This document shows, one piece after another, positions 46,712 through 47,283 of a stretch of 47,283 nucleotides of DNA. The stretch is from Polytrichum commune (taxonomy: Eukaryota; Streptophyta; Polytrichopsida; Polytrichales; Polytrichaceae). Numbering within the stretch: position 1 is the stretch's first letter; every line of letters starts with the position of its first letter. The position numbers and the translations under genes were made by a program. The stretch covers positions 1 through 47,283 of the forward strand of contig CATNTY010000004.1 of assembly GCA_950295325.1 (NCBI GenBank), in the 5' to 3' direction. The notes under the pieces are model-generated. The model worked only from the letters and a program-made list of their open reading frames with translations. It did no database searches and had not been told where the DNA came from.

Positions 46712-47140
46712 TCACAATCCCAGGAATTCATTGACGCCGGCGACGTCGACATAGCCCTCGGCCGCGCGCCGCCGCGCCTGCGCGACCATGGCGCCCCACA
46801 TGCGCCGATATCGGAAATATAGCTTGGGGGTCCACCCATAGCGCTTCGCCCGGTGGAACAGCGCGTGGTAGGCCCGGCGCTTGAGCGACCGCGGCGGGAC
46901 GAACCGCCGCCAGTGCTGCTCGCAGAGCCATGCGTCGTTCGCCAGGGTGCCGGACGCGGCGCGCGACTTCCGGCAGCCCTCGATTGCGCAGGGGTTCCGA
47001 TCGCTGTGGCGCTCGCAGCGTCCGTTGCGAGCCGTCTCGGCCGGCTGGCCTTCATCATGGTCCCAGCGCACCGCCGGATGCCCGCAGACCTCGCACTGCA
47101 GGCAGAGGCCGCCCCACCAGACGGCACGCTCGCTGATCAC
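46712..47140 (-). CDS. Multi-zinc-finger hypothetical protein
   Basis: 142 aa from a GTG at 47140 overlapping the upstream stop (GTGA). Cys/His clusters CLQCEVCGH, RCERHSDRNPCAIEGC and WLCEQHW suggest two zinc sites in the first 85 residues. The remainder is basic and aromatic (YHALFHRAKRYGWTPKLYF). Nucleic-acid binding is likely. It resembles HNH-like phage proteins in Cys spacing but lacks a clear HNH core. Confidence 0.68.
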   Translation of the reverse strand: MISERAVWWGGLCLQCEVCGHPAVRWDHDEGQPAETARNGRCERHSDRNPCAIEGCRKSRAASGTLANDAWLCEQHWRRFVPPRSLKRRAYHALFHRAKRYGWTPKLYFRYRRMWGAMVAQARRRAAEGYVDVAGVNEFLGL

Positions 47141-47235
47141 AGCCCGGCTTCGGGCCGATGCGGCGGGTGCTGTGTACAGCGTTTCCAGTAGAACGCCTCG
47201 CCGTCGCCGACGTTGAGGATGCCTATTTCGCCCAT
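47137..47235 (-). CDS. Hypothetical 32-residue protein
   Basis: 32 aa; AAGGA 7 bases before the ATG at 47235 and a GTGA overlap with the next gene support it. MGEIGILNVGDGEAFYWKRC then HPPHRPEAGL. A strand-turn-strand mini-protein, first gene of the right minus-strand block. Function unknown. Confidence 0.55.
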   Translation of the reverse strand: MGEIGILNVGDGEAFYWKRCTQHPPHRPEAGL

Positions 47236-47253
47236 TTTGCTGTCCTTGGGAAA

Positions 47254-47283
47254 ATGGTCCCGGAGCAGGATAGCCCCAGGACC
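47254..47283 (+). other. Possible 5' end of the gene cut at base 1
   Basis: An ATG at 47254 opens a frame that runs off the right edge. If the ends are joined it continues in frame into the DUF3489 gene at 1-435 without a stop. The same 28 bases (47256-47283) begin GGTCC and end GGACC, a short inverted repeat. Confidence 0.4.

Noticed and set aside
1-47283. CRISPR arrays, tRNA or rRNA genes, insertion sequences
   Set aside because: I saw no regular spacer-repeat array, cloverleaf or transposase. A tRNAscan run would settle the tRNA question.

Overview
The window looks like most or all of a tailed double-stranded DNA phage (or prophage) with a contractile tail. The evidence is one ordered set of terminase, portal, prohead, capsid, sheath, tube, tape-measure and baseplate genes followed by a lysis cassette. 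GC content is high, third codon positions are mostly G or C, and several small proteins are of types I associate with alphaproteobacteria: a GcrA/Myb-like helix-turn-helix, a Flp-type pilin and DUF3489. I infer an alphaproteobacterial host, perhaps a sphingomonad. Size and layout recall the ~47 kb Bcep781-type myoviruses; that is from memory and unchecked. I recognise no integrase, repressor, polymerase, primase or helicase.

Layout. (1) 1-4505, plus strand: small accessory genes in overlapping order (DUF3489, an Ala/Ser-repeat protein, four short hypotheticals, a J-domain protein, an HTH protein, a Cys-rich mini-protein, a small membrane protein), closed by a bidirectional terminator at about 4506-4536. 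(2) 4541-13011, minus strand: about 25 short genes, most joined by ATGA, GTGA or TGATG overlaps. They include a beta-type DNA methyltransferase, an HNH nuclease, zinc-ribbon proteins, an HTH protein and a Flp pilin homologue. The block is broken by a terminator at 7871-7906 and restarted after recurring leader motifs. (3) 13012-13328: divergent control region. (4) 13329-15464: ParB-domain/DNA methyltransferase interrupted by a 285-residue intein that carries a GIY-YIG-like domain. (5) 15485-41666, plus strand: the late operon. Head genes are TerS, TerL, portal, a minor head protein, a NUDIX-DUF2213 fusion, scaffold, decoration protein and major capsid. Neck and tail genes follow: sheath, tube, chaperone with a -1 frameshift, tape measure, baseplate plug, hub, spike, gp25-like wedge, baseplate J and fibres. 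One fibre has an abruptly AT-rich distal half. (6) 42016-44951: lysis cassette with membrane proteins/holins, a SAR-type lysozyme and an overlapping i-spanin/o-spanin pair. (7) 45076-47235: a DUF6527 gene, then a second minus-strand block of small zinc-ribbon and hypothetical genes whose two upstream regions share a 40-bp repeat.

How it fits together. Region 5 builds the particle and region 6 releases it. The two methyltransferases would modify phage DNA. The small minus-strand genes and region 1 are most likely host-takeover, counter-defence or superinfection functions, which the sequence does not resolve. If the right end is joined to the left end, an ATG at 47254 reads in frame into the gene cut at position 1, so the window may be a complete circularly permuted genome.
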